Source of the DNA: Haematobia irritans | Taxonomy: Eukaryota; Arthropoda; Insecta; Diptera; Muscidae | DNA length: 64,000 nt | Direction: 5' to 3' | Assembly (NCBI RefSeq): GCF_050003625.1 | Contig: NC_134398.1 | Span: 73,523,635-73,587,634, forward strand | Part shown: positions 33,845 through 44,844 of the stretch, in pieces | Position numbering within the stretch: position 1 is the stretch's first letter | Layout: every line of letters starts with the position of its first letter | Notes under the pieces: generated by a model | What the model saw: only the letters and a program-made list of their open reading frames with translations | Told to the model about the DNA's origin: nothing | The model's database searches: none | Made by a program: the position numbers and the translations under genes

Positions 33845-34688
33845 ATATTCTTTTGAATATACATAATGCTTGAAAAGTACGTTTTCTCATTCAACTTTGT
33901 TCCTTTTAGGCGTCAGTCTCTATCATCTCTGGATTGTGCTCATGTTCATGTTCATCAATACGAAAGACTTTTCACATCCCAATTCTTTTTTTAACACCAC
34001 TGAATGAGTGTATGAAAGGATAAATGTAGAATTCTACACTCATTACAATGCTATGGGCTTCCTTGTACCAAAACTTTATGACGATGGTTGAGTGTGGATG
34101 AGAATTTTATACTCTTGCAGTGATTTTTAAAATTTGTGTCAGATTTTTGAGAATTCCATTTTCCGCGATTTATACGACAGGCAAAGTTCATTCATTAAGT
34201 CATGCGATTGCTTCTGCCGACTTCATTGCAAAGTCATGTAACTAAATATAAAGGATGACGATGGAACTCCAATGTTAATACTGCTGATGACACTAACATG
34301 TTCAATAACTTTGAAATATTTTACATAAATTCGCTCTAAATGTCCATTGAAAAACTAGTCTAGAAAATAATAGGAACAACGCATGTAAGAAAATATGAAA
34401 TGTAAAGCAAATTTTTTCCATCTAAACTGCATAAAATAAAATGTTGTTAATCAGTGTCTACTACAAAATTAGGTCATATTCAAACTATCCTTAACACATT
34501 CTATGATAATTGGCAGCAATGTTAATACCATAAAATAAACTAAACCCAATCTCTAGGAATTCAATTCACTTGTTAACTTATGAAAGGAACTTAACACCCA
34601 TGATCGGATATTTACTTCAATTCCAATTCCACTATTCACGACTAATCCACCAAATTGAAAATTTGGTAGCATTTCGTTTAAACTGAAT
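33845..34688. other. RpS11 3' flank, unassigned
   Basis: AT-rich, no clear repeats. No second gene is visible. Confidence 0.3.
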
Positions 34689-34689
34689 T

Positions 34690-34780
34690 TTTGGGAGCTT
34701 TGCATGTTCGTTTTGCGTGCAAAGGATACTGAGTTCTATCCCAGTTTCGACCAAAATACAAATATGTTTTTGGCGATGTA
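34690..34780 (+). repeat. Degenerate SINE head cut by a mariner
   Basis: 'gggagctttgcatgttcg' to 'gcaaaggatactgagttcta' and 'tcccagtttcgaccaaa' resembles the tRNA-like head of the SINE at 43646-43810. The Himar1-like element inserts directly after it. Confidence 0.45.
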
Positions 34781-36069
34781 AGGTTGGCTGATAAGTCCCG
34801 GGTCTGACACATAGATGGGGTCGCTAGTATTAAATGCATATTATTTTTATATAATACCAACCTTCAAATGATTCGAGTCAACATTTGACGTCTGTAAGTC
34901 AATTAGTTTGTGAGATAGAGCGTTTTTTTTTTTTTTTTGAAGCAACTTTTGTTATTGTGAAAAAAATGGAAAAATAGGAATTTCGTGTTTTGATAAAATA
35001 CTGTTTTCTGAAGGGGAAAAATACGGTAGAAGCAAAAACTTGGCTTGATAATGACTTTCTGGACTCTGCCCCAGGGAAATCAACAATAATTGATTGGTAT
35101 GAAAAATTCAAGCGTGGTGAAATGAGCACGGAGGACTGTGAACGCAGTGGACGCCCGAAAGAGGTGGTTACCGACGAAAACATCAAAAAAATCCACAAAA
35201 TGATTTTGAATGACCGTAAAATGAAGTTGATCGAGATAGCAGAGGCCTTAAAGATATCAAAGGAACGTGTTGGTCATATAATTCATCAATATTTGGATAT
35301 GCGGAAGCTCTGTGCAAAATGGGTGCCGCGCGAGTTCACATTTGACCAAACACAACAACGTGTTGATTATTCTGAGCGGTGTTTGCAGTTGTTAACTCGT
35401 AATACACCCGAGTTTTTCCGTCGATATGTGACAATGGATGAAACATGGCTCCATCACTACACTCCTGAGTCCAATCGACAGTCGGCTGAGTGGACAGCGA
35501 CCGGTAAACCGTCTCCGAAGCGTGGAAAGACTCAAAAGTCCGCTGGCAAAGTAATGGCCTCTGTTTTTTTGGGATGCGCATGGAATAATTTTTATCGATT
35601 ATCATGAGAAGGGAAAAACCATCAACAGTGACTATTATATAGTGTTATTGAAGCGTTTGAAGGTCGAAATCGCGGCAAAACGGTCCCATATGAAGAAGAA
35701 AAAAGTATTGTTCCACCAAGAAAACGCACCGTGCCACAAGTCATTGAGAACGATGGCAAAAATTCATGAATTGGGCTTCGAATTGTTTCCCCACCCACCG
35801 TATTCTCCCCAGCGACTGTTTCTTGTTCTCAGACCTCAAAAGGATGCTCGCAGCGAAAAAATTTGGCTGCAATGAAGAGGTGATCGCCGAAACTGAGGCT
35901 TATTTTGAGGCAAAACCGAAGGAGTACTACCAAAATGGTATCAAAAAATTGGAAGGTCGTTATAAACGTTGTATCGCTCTTGAAGGGAACTATGTTGAAT
36001 AATAAAAACTAATTTTGACAAAAAAATGTGTTTTTCTTTGTTAGACCGGGGACTTATCAGCCAACCTGT
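34781..36069 (+). mobile_element. Himar1-like mariner (irritans group), inactive
   Basis: A 1289-bp element with TIRs around AGGTTGGCTGATAAGTCC (left) and its inverse (right, with the extra terminal ACA preserved), and TA at 34779-34780 and 36070-36071. The left end has lost about 2 bp relative to the right. Size and TIRs match Himar1 as I know it. The transposase is broken (separate entry). Confidence 0.93.
34966..36002 (+). pseudogene. Himar1-like transposase, nonsense and frameshift mutations
   Basis: The ATG at 34966 is followed by two codons and then TAG (34975-34977), where a Lys codon is expected. The frame continues EFRVLIKYCFLKGKNTVEAK with the paired helix-turn-helix and the conserved WVPREFTFDQ. 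The first catalytic Asp is present in VTMDETWLHHYTPE. An extra T in the T7 run at 35564-35570 shifts the frame. The second catalytic position reads HQENAPCHKS: codon GAA at 35720-35722 gives Glu instead of Asp. About 10 bp are missing near 35810, before PSDCFLFSDLKRM, which still holds the third Asp. The C-terminus ...CIALEGNYVE and stop at 36000 are intact. No active enzyme is possible. Confidence 0.92.
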
Positions 36070-36134
36070 TATTATCGCCTCTTATGAATGATTCAAAGCC
36101 ATATTAGATTTACAGGCATACTTGACCCATATTC

Positions 36135-36498
36135 GAAAAAGTTCTAAAGGCCCCACATTTAAAAACACTTCCAAAAATATCCTCCCAAAGATGTTCTTTA
36201 TTTTAACTATACATTTAACATTTTTATTTTTTATAACACGATTTTTTTTTAATTTTGTTTATGGGTAATTTTCACTTTTTTGTTCCAAATACGTTAAAAA
36301 AAATGGTATAAATTATTTAAATTTTTTCGGATAAAAATGCTAAATCCATTATTGGAAATTTTGGAAGTTTTGGAAATATTTGAGGTCATGCGTTTTAGAC
36401 AAGAGATAGAATGCATTGAAAATCATGAAAAATTATAAAATATTTATTTTGAAAAATATAACAGAATTTTTTAAAGTTAACATCCAAAACACTCAATG
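36135..36498 (+). repeat. MITE family 3, partial
   Basis: Contains 'aagatgttctttattttaac' and ends in 'acatccaaaacactcaatg', where MITE family 1 cuts in. Confidence 0.6.
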
Positions 36499-36500
36499 TG

Positions 36501-36988
36501 CACGGACGAAAAAGACTGTTTTTCATATGTTTGGATATAAAAATTATATGTGTGGAACTCAAATTTTTTAACACAATATTCTTAGGTGCAAGCATATAAT
36601 GTTCATAAACTAGCATAAAATGTTTGGGACATATATGTTAATATGTTAGAACATATTATGTTTGGGGCATAACATATTTGTAAATATAATATGCTTAGAT
36701 GCAAACATATATTAATTTAGAAATAGCCTATAAACATATATGTGTTTAGAGAGAGAGAGAGACCTACAGAGTATGATGCAAGTAAAATAATGGAAGTAAC
36801 CAATCGGTGCCTTAAAAATATATCCACACAAAGAAAATTTCATTAAATTTTTTTGTTTACCAGTGTATGCCCTGAAACATAATATGTTTGAACAATACAA
36901 ACAATATTTTTTTGGACCAATCCTGAAAATATATATGCTTGAAGCAAAATGTGTTTGGGGTATATGTTACAGAAGCAATTTTTTAGAG
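36501..36988 (+). mobile_element. MITE family 1, near-complete
   Basis: From CACGGACGAAAAAGACTG to 'gttacagaagcaatttttta', with the last few bases of the right end altered. It interrupts MITE family 3. Confidence 0.65.
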
Positions 36989-36989
36989 C

Positions 36990-37660
36990 GCCTATGCACC
37001 AGCAAGGACATTCATTGAGCGTACATTTGTTAAGTTTTCTTTTATTGTCAAAAGCATTTAGCCAATCACTCTCATAAACACACAAACCCATAACCAAGGA
37101 GGAACACTACACTGTGATTAGAATATGACGTCGAAATGATGACTTAGTGTAGTTCTACTGGAGGGAAAGCGGATACTCAATGGTTACATTACCCTGACAT
37201 GAGAGAAAAACATAGACCGTCACAAAAATTTCCCATTAAGAGCATCATCAAATACAGTGGAAGTAGCTCGGCATCATTGTCATATGCAGCATATGGTCTA
37301 CACTTGTCGATTGTAAATTGAACGAACATCTGATATTTGTGGGCCAATGATTTCCTCTACGCTTCTTGCTTAAGGTAGAATTACATACCATGCGTTCAAT
37401 GCGTACAATGCGTCCGATGATTGAAGAGTTGAAATTTCTCTTTGAAATCAAAAACTCGAATAGTATGCCGCAAACAGAAAAAAATCAACCCTTCCATCAA
37501 CGCACGGATTGACGCATGGTGTGTAATTCAACCTTTAAGTTCCATATTAGTTGCGTTTCTGTTATGGGATTAGTGTTGACACTTTTCTGGTATGAATTTG
37601 TAATTTGCAATAAAATTTACAACAATAAAATCAGGCAATTTCAAATCCATTCTATACTAC
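36990..37660. other. Unassigned sequence
   Basis: Moderate GC, no repeat recognised. The reverse frame at 37248-37451 (67 codons) has no known similarity. Confidence 0.3.
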
Positions 37661-37661
37661 A

Positions 37662-37806
37662 CTAAAAAGAATATTGTCGTGAGGTCAACGACTTCTTGTC
37701 CTTAAAATACGAATGCGAATTTTTCTTAGCATAGAAGATACATTTCTCTGGTACAAAGCTTTTTTCTTCATCCAAAAATCGATAAACATTTCAATGAAGT
37801 CGTTTA
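37662..37806 (+). repeat. MITE family 2, left end only
   Basis: 'ttgtcgtgaggtcaacgac' matches the left end at 3495-3520. It breaks off where block T begins. Confidence 0.55.
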
Positions 37807-37811
37807 TTCTT

Positions 37812-39103
37812 ATACCCAACAAAGATCGCTTCTGTAACATATACTACCAAACACATTTTGCTTCAAGCATGTAAGTTTTTGGGTATTGCCCAAAAATTTT
37901 TATATTTGATTTCTTCCAATATATATGTTTGGGTAGTCTAAGTTCTAAACATTTTGTATTTTTCCATACTAATTCAATAAAGTTGTCTTCACAAAAACTA
38001 TATGTTCTTGGATATTTCCGAAACATTATTATTGGATATTGGCGAAACATTATTATGTTTGTTTTATATGAATTTTCTCCCAAAGAAGATTGTACTCAAT
38101 TTTTTTTCTGCCTAATTGTATATTCCCTCACATCTTTCTTACTTGCACGAGGTTGTTTAGTTCTTAGCACCTTTTTCTGTAATACAAACACGGTAGAAGA
38201 AATTATTCAATTTTATAATTTTTACATTTTACCTTTTGCCGGACGGGGATTCGAACAGCGGATCACACAGTTTGTAAGCCAACACACTATCCAATGGATA
38301 GTGTTATTGTCATCTATAGACAATTATTGTTATAAGTTATATTTATATAGCATAGTTTGCGGCGCCCCCATATTAGAGGTGTGCACGTGAGTAATATTTT
38401 GCTCAGTTTCACGCACATTCACGACTGAGAAATCTTATTCACGCACACTCACGCACGCTCACGAAAAGAAAATTTGTACTCACACTCACGCACGAAAATC
38501 TTTTAAATGTCGTGACTCACGAAAAATCTCGTGACTCACGAATAATTTTATGAGTAATTTACCTATAGAACCTGACTGAAAACATGAGTATGATTAAAAT
38601 CGAGAACTCTTAACACCTAGGATGTCACTAAAATTATAAATCAATTCAACTCCTAAGCATTTTATGTTCGTCAGCGGGATTATTTTCGTGAGCGTATTTT
38701 TCCGAAATTCGTTACTCACACATGCTCACGAAGATATTATTTGGGTTTCATTAATCACACTCACGCCGTCGCCCTCAGCGTGAGTCCCGAAAATTTTCGT
38801 GAATCACAACAATTTCGTGTCACGAGCACACCTCTACCCCATATACCAAAAATTCCGTAAAGATGTTCGACATTACATATTACTATTTTATATTACATTT
38901 TTACAATGAAACTTCGAAATGTGGGTTATTAAAGATTTACAGTCAGAAAAGAACAGTGCTTGATATAAACGAAATGGACTGAGTTTTTGGATCAAATATT
39001 ATTTTTTTTATTGCAAAAATAAAAATTGTGTAATAAAAAAACTTTATGATATAAAAGTTTGAAATTTTCGAAGAAATTCAAAAACTCCTACAAAAGAATA
39101 TAC
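37812..39103 (-). repeat. Block T, reverse copy, split by a hAT-type MITE
   Basis: The left end 'gatcgcttctgtaacatata' is the inverse of the right end of block T. The right part ('aaatgtgggttattaaag' to 'tcaaaaactcctacaaaa') is the inverse of 40320-40520. A tRNA-like module (B box complement near 38249) is present. Unlike the other T copies, this one has neither the short SINE nor the TATAAA array, so it shows the ancestral arrangement. Confidence 0.65.
38374..38836. mobile_element. CACG-rich hAT-type MITE, complete copy
   Basis: 463 bp with TIRs TAGAGGTGTGCACGTGA and the inverse of TAGAGGTGTGCTCGTGA, flanked by the perfect 8-bp duplication CCCCATAT (38366-38373 and 38837-38844). The TAGAG ends and 8-bp TSD fit the hAT superfamily. 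The interior is filled with ctcacg/cgtgag words. Partial copies are at 622, 12745 and 25515. Confidence 0.88.
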
Positions 39104-39824
39104 AAATATTTTTCCATCGAATCCTAAAGTTAATGATAACCATTGGAACTAAGGAGTCAGTAGTACTTTATCGTTACTTTAGTCAACACTTTTGGATTTT
39201 TTTTTTTTTGTAAAAGTAATTTTACTTTTTTGATTTAATTTATATTTTTTATGTTGTGTATTTGCAAATCACACATGGGTCCTATAGCTAGTTCAATAAA
39301 TAGATCAAGTTGTCTCGTTGTCATCGCTTCCAGCTTTCTTATTTTGTGACATTTATCTGATAATTCTGCACAACTAGAAATAACGACTGAAAATAGAAAA
39401 ATTAATAATATATAATATAATACGTTGCTTAAACAGATTTTACCTATCATACCCGCAAATATCTAGGTTTTCCTTCTTTAAATTAACCAGTAGTTCCTCT
39501 GGCAAATTTCTGGTTGATGCTGTTTCGATTAACCACTATTTTAACTCGAAAATTCTAATTTCTGTTCGTCCTATCCATCAAAGACGCAATAAAATGTCCT
39601 CCGAACTCTGCACAGGCTCACTGTCCTCTCCGAAGTTTTTTCCGATATTTATATACGATTGTTGTTTCACTAGTCTTTTTAAATTTCTTTTGCTCATATT
39701 ATTTTTTTACAGCTGTCAAAAATGTCTACCAAGTGTAAACAATTTGTTGACTTTGTCACCATAATAGTCGACAAAAGTGGTGACTTTGAGACACTAGACC
39801 CCAGTCTTCCTACAGGGTAGTGTC
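39104..39824. other. Unassigned sequence with a possible small spliced ORF
   Basis: On the reverse strand, 39450-39235 reads MIGKICLSNVLYYILLIFLF, then SVVISSCAELSDKCHKIRK, to a stop after 71 codons. This resembles a signal peptide followed by a short mature chain with two Cys. A competing reading is that 'gtaaaatc...tattttcag' within it is a 64-base intron. AT-rich DNA easily yields hydrophobic frames, so I do not call a gene. Confidence 0.2.
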
Positions 39825-40111
39825 AGAAACCAGAGATTAGCCCCATACTTGTAGGAAAGGCGCTTCGAACTTACTGGTTTGATGCAGACAATTTTTATTT
39901 TACTATTTTCTCAAAAGTTCCCGCAAATTTCTCTGTCGATTGCACTAAATTATTAATTAAATGTTTCATGAAGTGTTTTTGTTATTTTAAAAGTTAAAAA
40001 AATTGCTAAAATAAGTTAATTAGTTTTTGCTACGAATGCAAAATGAAAAGAGAAACCGAAAAAAAGTTGCAACTTCTCATCGAACATGTATGGGGCTAAT
40101 CTCTGGTTTCT
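39825..40111. mobile_element. 287-bp element with perfect 24-bp TIRs
   Basis: 39825-39848 (agaaaccagagattagcccc...) is the exact reverse complement of 40088-40111. The interior is AT-rich and non-coding. No clear TSD is seen, so the transposase class is open. Confidence 0.75.
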
Positions 40112-40569
40112 CGAGAAAAAGAATAACAATATGCCCAATTCACATCTTCCTTTTCTACCAAAGACGGTAGAAAAGGAGGGAAAATTCATATTTATTTGTA
40201 TTTCTAAATACGATACATTTTAAGTGCATTTAAAGTGGTGTTAAGTGCTAGTAAAAAATAGTTCACGCCTAATTAAATTTAAATGTATATTGTAAAATTA
40301 TTCATGTTTATACTCGACTTCACGTTCTTCTTTTGTTAGAGGTTTTGAATTTCTTCGAAAATTTCAAACTATTATACCAAAAACATTTTTTGTTACAAAA
40401 TTGTATTTTTTTTTAAATAATATTTTATCCAAAAGCTCAGCCTATTTCGTTTATATGAATCACTGTTCTTTTCTGCCTGTAAATTTTTAATAACCCACAT
40501 TTCAAGGTTTCATTGTAAAAATTTAATATAGTAATATGTCGAACACCTTTTCGGAATTTTTGGAATATA

Positions 40570-40735
40570 TGTAAAAATAAATGTAAAAACAAAAAATTTG
40601 ATGTTCGATCGGAGCAGGGATTGAACCCACGCCCCTTGGCATGCAAGGCCGACATGCTAACCATTGCTCCACGTGGTCAACAAATGTATGTTTCCGTTGA
40701 ATAATGCTTTGTTTGCATCTGCTCATGGGCGGCGC
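40570..40735 (-). mobile_element. Short tRNA-derived SINE (family B) in block T
   Basis: Reverse strand: A box at 40653-40672 (complement GAGCAATGGTTAGCATG), B box at 40618-40628 (complement GGGTTCAATCCC), then a T/A-rich tail ('ttttttgtttttac' on the transcript strand). Open frames 40437-40726 are shadows of this SINE. Confidence 0.6.
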
Positions 40736-40792
40736 AAACTATGCTATATAAATATAACTTATAACGATAATTGTCTACTGATGACAACAACA

Positions 40793-40868
40793 GCTACGTA
40801 GCCCAGTGTATAGTGTGTTGGCTTACAAACTGTGTGGTCCTCGGTTCGATTCTCCGTCCCGGCGAAAG
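40793..40868 (+). promoter_or_regulatory. tRNA-like A/B-box module, forward
   Basis: A box 'tagcccagtgtatagtgtg' at 40799 and B box GGTTCGATTCT at 40843-40853. It faces away from the reverse module at 40618-40672, so the two point outward from a 120-bp centre. Confidence 0.5.
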
Positions 40869-41194
40869 GTAAAATTTTACAAATTTATAAAATTGAATAA
40901 TTTCTTCAACATTGTTTGTATTACAGAAAAAGAACTAAACAATTTCGTGGAAGTGAGGAAGATGTGAGGGAATATGCAATTGGTAGAAAATTCTTCCAAG
41001 TATATATAATTTTTGAGCTCAAAATGCTTCGAAACATATAATATGTTCACATAAAACAAACATAGTAATGCTTCGGCAATATGCAATAATATATGTGCTT
41101 CCTGCAAAATATGTTTGGAACATATGCGATTTTTTTGAGGGTGTAGAAATACAAATATCTATGAATTTTTATTAACGAATAATTTTGTACTTAA

Positions 41195-42118
41195 TTTCAC
41201 TTTTAAGGCCGGTATAAAGTTGGCATTATCGCGCTAAAATGGCCATGTTTTCAAGGCTACTTTTCTTTAATAATTTATTTTAAAGAAAATAAACTTATTC
41301 AATTGTTTCCTTGGATCATTCCCCACCAAATTATATACTATTTGCCCAAAAAATTATAATATTATTCTGGTTTTATCGATTCGAGTTTTGCCGCTAAAAT
41401 GATAAATAATGTTAGCGGCAAAACTCGAACTTAATGCCCGCTTTTATTTTTGAAAGTATCCGTCAACTCCTCTTGGACTACTTATTAATAAAGAAGAACC
41501 AAACTTTGTTTTTATAGATAGTTTAATTGTTCACTGTTTCCCCCTTTTTTCATTTTACTGTCCCAACTCTAAAAATAGTATAGTGCGCTTTCGTTATTTT
41601 TTATGAAGATCCCTTTGTAATTTTTTTATTTATTTTTTTTTTTTTATTTTAATTTTCATTGTTTGAATATTTTGACTTACTCGTCCTACATTCCGATTTG
41701 TTTTGACGAACCTAGAAAACAATTGTGTCCATAATGCCAAAATGATAAGCAAAACACAAAACACATGCTCTTTTTTTCAAATGTCTATTCTCTTGGTTCG
41801 GAATGTATATTCTCTCCGAATACTAATTTTAATATTCAAATTAAATAATATTTTGACTTAAGCATATCAAATTTTTGGCGAAGTCCAAACCAAATGAACT
41901 CATAAAACAGTTTTCGAAACAAAATGCATACATACACACAATTTCACAGAAATTGTTCTCTTTTGATTCTCTCGCTGTATTATGTTGGTATCTTTCGTCA
42001 ACTCTACCGGTTTCCATCTTTCTTTCTCTCTGAATAAAATATCACAACATATATATGTTTACTCCAAATGTGCAAATTTATATACGACTATGTTTACATT
42101 CACACATATTATTTTTCC
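41195..42118 (-). repeat. Block L, inverted relative to 13095-14640
   Basis: Contains the inverse of the L hairpin ('ttcgagttttgccgctaa' at 41382, repeated inverted at 41412), 'cgtcaactcctcttgg', and the pyrimidine-rich segment near 42015. It lies after block T in opposite orientation, unlike the arrangement at 13.1-19.4 kb. Confidence 0.6.
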
Positions 42119-42149
42119 AATCAATTATAGATTTTGTTCGTAATTTCCA

Positions 42150-42622
42150 AGAGGCCTTTTACACGGTGCAATTTCTTCGTGCAATAATTGCATGCAACTC
42201 CTGTTTGTAGGCAAACGGTGTAGAGAAGCAAAGGGGGTAGAAAAAATTTCAAGTTTTCCGTTCCTCTTGCAATTTTTTGACATTTCTCTTCACTGTCGTT
42301 TGTACTCTTGTTCATTTGCTTTATTTGTATTTTGCTTTCAACGTGTTGAGGTGTTTTAAAAATATGAAACGTGTTGTGGTTATTCAATGATTTTTTCGTT
42401 ATTATCTCCCATTCTTATTTTTGCAATTGCTTAACCAATTTTTTTCACTATGTATTTTATTGTTACGAATTACCAATTAAAGAAGATTGAGCTAATAAAG
42501 TTTCAAGCGTATTGCATGCAAAATTGCACCGTATAAATGCTGATGTTTTTAAGAAGCAACTTTAAAAGAGAATACAAAAAAATGCACGCAACCAATTGCA
42601 TCGTCTAAAACCCCTCCAAGTT
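42150..42622. repeat. Possible TIR element (gcaatt-rich)
   Basis: The left 'aggccttttacacggtgcaa' and the inverse of the right 'gaggggttttagacgatgca' are similar. Further inverted 'tgcatgcaa' and 'cggtgcaatt' words lie inside. It may be an old MITE. The reverse frame at 42121-42387 is not supported as a gene. Confidence 0.35.
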
Positions 42623-42879
42623 AAATAGATGCAAAGAAGACGATAATAATAAAAATAGAGGAATAATGCATATTGTAGTGTATTATCTTCGAAATGAAAA
42701 ATAATAGTTTTCTGTACCAATTAAACAAGAAGTATTGGTGACAACCACAACCACTAAATTGGAAATAATAATTTCATAAAACTGGGTATTAAGTTCAATT
42801 TTTAATGAAAATATAAAATGTATTTTTTAAATGTCGTAAAAATATATTTTTTCGCAGCAAGTATTATATCTATTTTTAG

Positions 42880-43440
42880 TGTAACTTTCCCAAAAATATC
42901 GTGTTTGGACGTTCGTTGTAAGAATTATATGCTTCTGTGCAAACATTTTTTGTGTTAAAAAATTTATTCACGTAAACATATTATGTTGTAACATATTAAC
43001 ATATCGATTGCAAACATAATATACTAGTTTTCAAACACAATATTCTTGTACCCACACAAAAATATTTTAATTGTATCCAAATATATAAAAAACACACTTT
43101 TTCCTTCGCGTATAGTCAAGTAATTAGAATTACAACATCTTCTTTTATGTAATGATACACATTCATTACATGAAAGAAAATTTTGTATGACTAAGATCAA
43201 CTTCACTTCAATAATTCAGAAAAATTTATTGACTTTATGTATCTTGACTAAAAGTACAAATACATTGTATAATAGGAGATGGTTTTCAATACTTTATTTT
43301 AAAGGGGTGTTTTACTTAAAATATAGTCAAATATATACTTGAAACCGACCCTATCCTTACTTGAATTCTCCGCTTCTTTGGCTCGGAATCATTGTGTAAA
43401 TAGAAAATCATTGGAACCGGGCAAGCTTTTTTTCAGTGTA
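42880..43440. repeat. MITE family 1-like and family 2 fragments
   Basis: 42880-43110 has the 'aacatattatgttgtaacat' type words of family 1. 43110-43438 is the right end of MITE family 2, ending 'gctttttttcagtg' before TA. Confidence 0.45.
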
Positions 43441-43441
43441 T

Positions 43442-43640
43442 ACACGGACGAAAAAGACTGTTTTCATATGTTTGGGTGTAAAAATTATATGTTTGGAACT
43501 CAAATTTTTTAACACAATATTTTTAAGTGCACTTCTATTTTTTAACTTGCAGCTTACTCTCTCGGTTTCTCTTTTTAAACACATATATGTTTATAGGCAA
43601 TTTCTAAATTAATATATTTTTGCATCGAAGCATGCAAATA
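43442..43640 (+). repeat. MITE family 1, left part
   Basis: Starts CACGGACGAAAAAGACTG after TA and breaks off before the 'aacatatatgtttatagg' part is complete. Confidence 0.6.
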
Positions 43641-43645
43641 CCCTA

Positions 43646-43810
43646 ATGTAGCCACTGTAATGCAATAGAAAGCATGCCGCCTTGCATACAAAGGATCGTT
43701 GGTTCAATCCCAATTACGACCAAAAAGGTTTTCAGTGATTCTGGTTACATTTCTGATTGAATCAAAGCTTTTTTAATTGGTAACGTAATGTGAAACGCTG
43801 GTAGGACTCG
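43646..43810 (+). mobile_element. Old tRNA-derived SINE, forward
   Basis: 'gccactgtaatgcaatag' (decayed A box), 'gccgccttgcatacaaagg' and B box GGTTCAATCCC. The body differs from family A after the head. A relative without a visible tail is at 34690. Confidence 0.55.
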
Positions 43811-44844
43811 ACTTTACCCGAACCGAAAATAATTTTAAATCTAAAAAAATTCTTACAATTGTTTTATTTTCTGCCTTAGTTAGAATTAGTTAGAAATAGT
43901 TCATTAACTAAAATAAGGTATGGAATTTTACTAATTCTGATTTCCTCTCGAGGTAACTGAACAAGAACTTTTTATTCACTGATAACAACGCATTCAGAAA
44001 AATATACAAAACCCGAATAAAAGCGGGTTTCCTCAAATTTAGTGAAATTTCTTATAGAATGCTTATCATATATATGAATAAGATTTAGCATAGAAAAAAA
44101 TATTTTAGTTCACTCGTACTAAGAAGTATTCAATCCTTTCAAAACTTAAGGAACCCCACTTGTTGGAATATAGGAAATTTTCCTATATTTCTTTTATCTA
44201 TACCTGTCATCGGTGTAATCGATATGTCCAATACGTTTGCGCGCGGTTTGTTTTATTTTTTTCAGTTGGAGTCGTGTTTTTATGATATACAGAGCGTCAC
44301 AAAATCTAGCAATTGTAAAAAATAATATAAAAGTCAGAAAAAATACAAATATGTAAAATATTTATTTGTTATAAATTAGTAAATCTTTAAATTTTTATTT
44401 GAAAATGATTGAAAATCAATAACAAAACAGTATAAATCTATTAACGTGCGAGATGGTGTGTAAAGGAAGTATAAAAAGAAAACACCAACAGAAAACAACC
44501 CCTTCAGCCGTCTTCTTTTTGGAATCTTCAATTAACAGGTAACATTCAGCAACTTATTAAAACTGCAAGGTAGAAGTTGCCAAAATTACTTTGTGTGGTT
44601 GAGAAAATGAACATTACATATAATTGAAAATAGTGGAATAATAAACTAATATTTCAAGGTCAATCGATACTGCCACAATTCTTAATAATTATATTTAATA
44701 TATTAATAAAACGTGTCTTTTATTGAAGAAAATATACGCCTATGTAAATAAATTAAACTGTATTTAAAAACGTAAGTAAGAACCGCAAACGTTGACATCA
44801 CGCCAATATCACAAAAAGAAATAAATATTTTTCGACAAATTCAA
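43811..44844. other. Unassigned; promoter-like words only
   Basis: About 1 kb without known repeats. It contains TATAAAAAG at 44470-44478, a 'ttcagcc' word about 35 bp on, and a good 5' splice-site match 'aacag|gtaaca' at 44538/44539. These could mark a non-coding first exon, but no gene body is visible. Confidence 0.25.

Larger units (their letters stand above)
40205..41145 (+). repeat. Block T, forward copy without array
   Basis: Parallels 14641-19440 from 'aagtgcatttaaagtgg' to 'gatttttttgagggtgta'. It carries the short SINE at 40570-40735 but only a few irregular A/T-rich bases where the other copy has the TATAAA array. Confidence 0.65.

Noticed and set aside
37929..38390. 153-codon forward frame
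   Set aside because: Lies across block T (reverse) and the start of the hAT-type MITE; no conservation in the other T copies' equivalent frame.
40793..40868. Possible functional tRNA gene
   Set aside because: Repeated in several block T copies with deletions in the anticodon arm, and the T arm pairs poorly.
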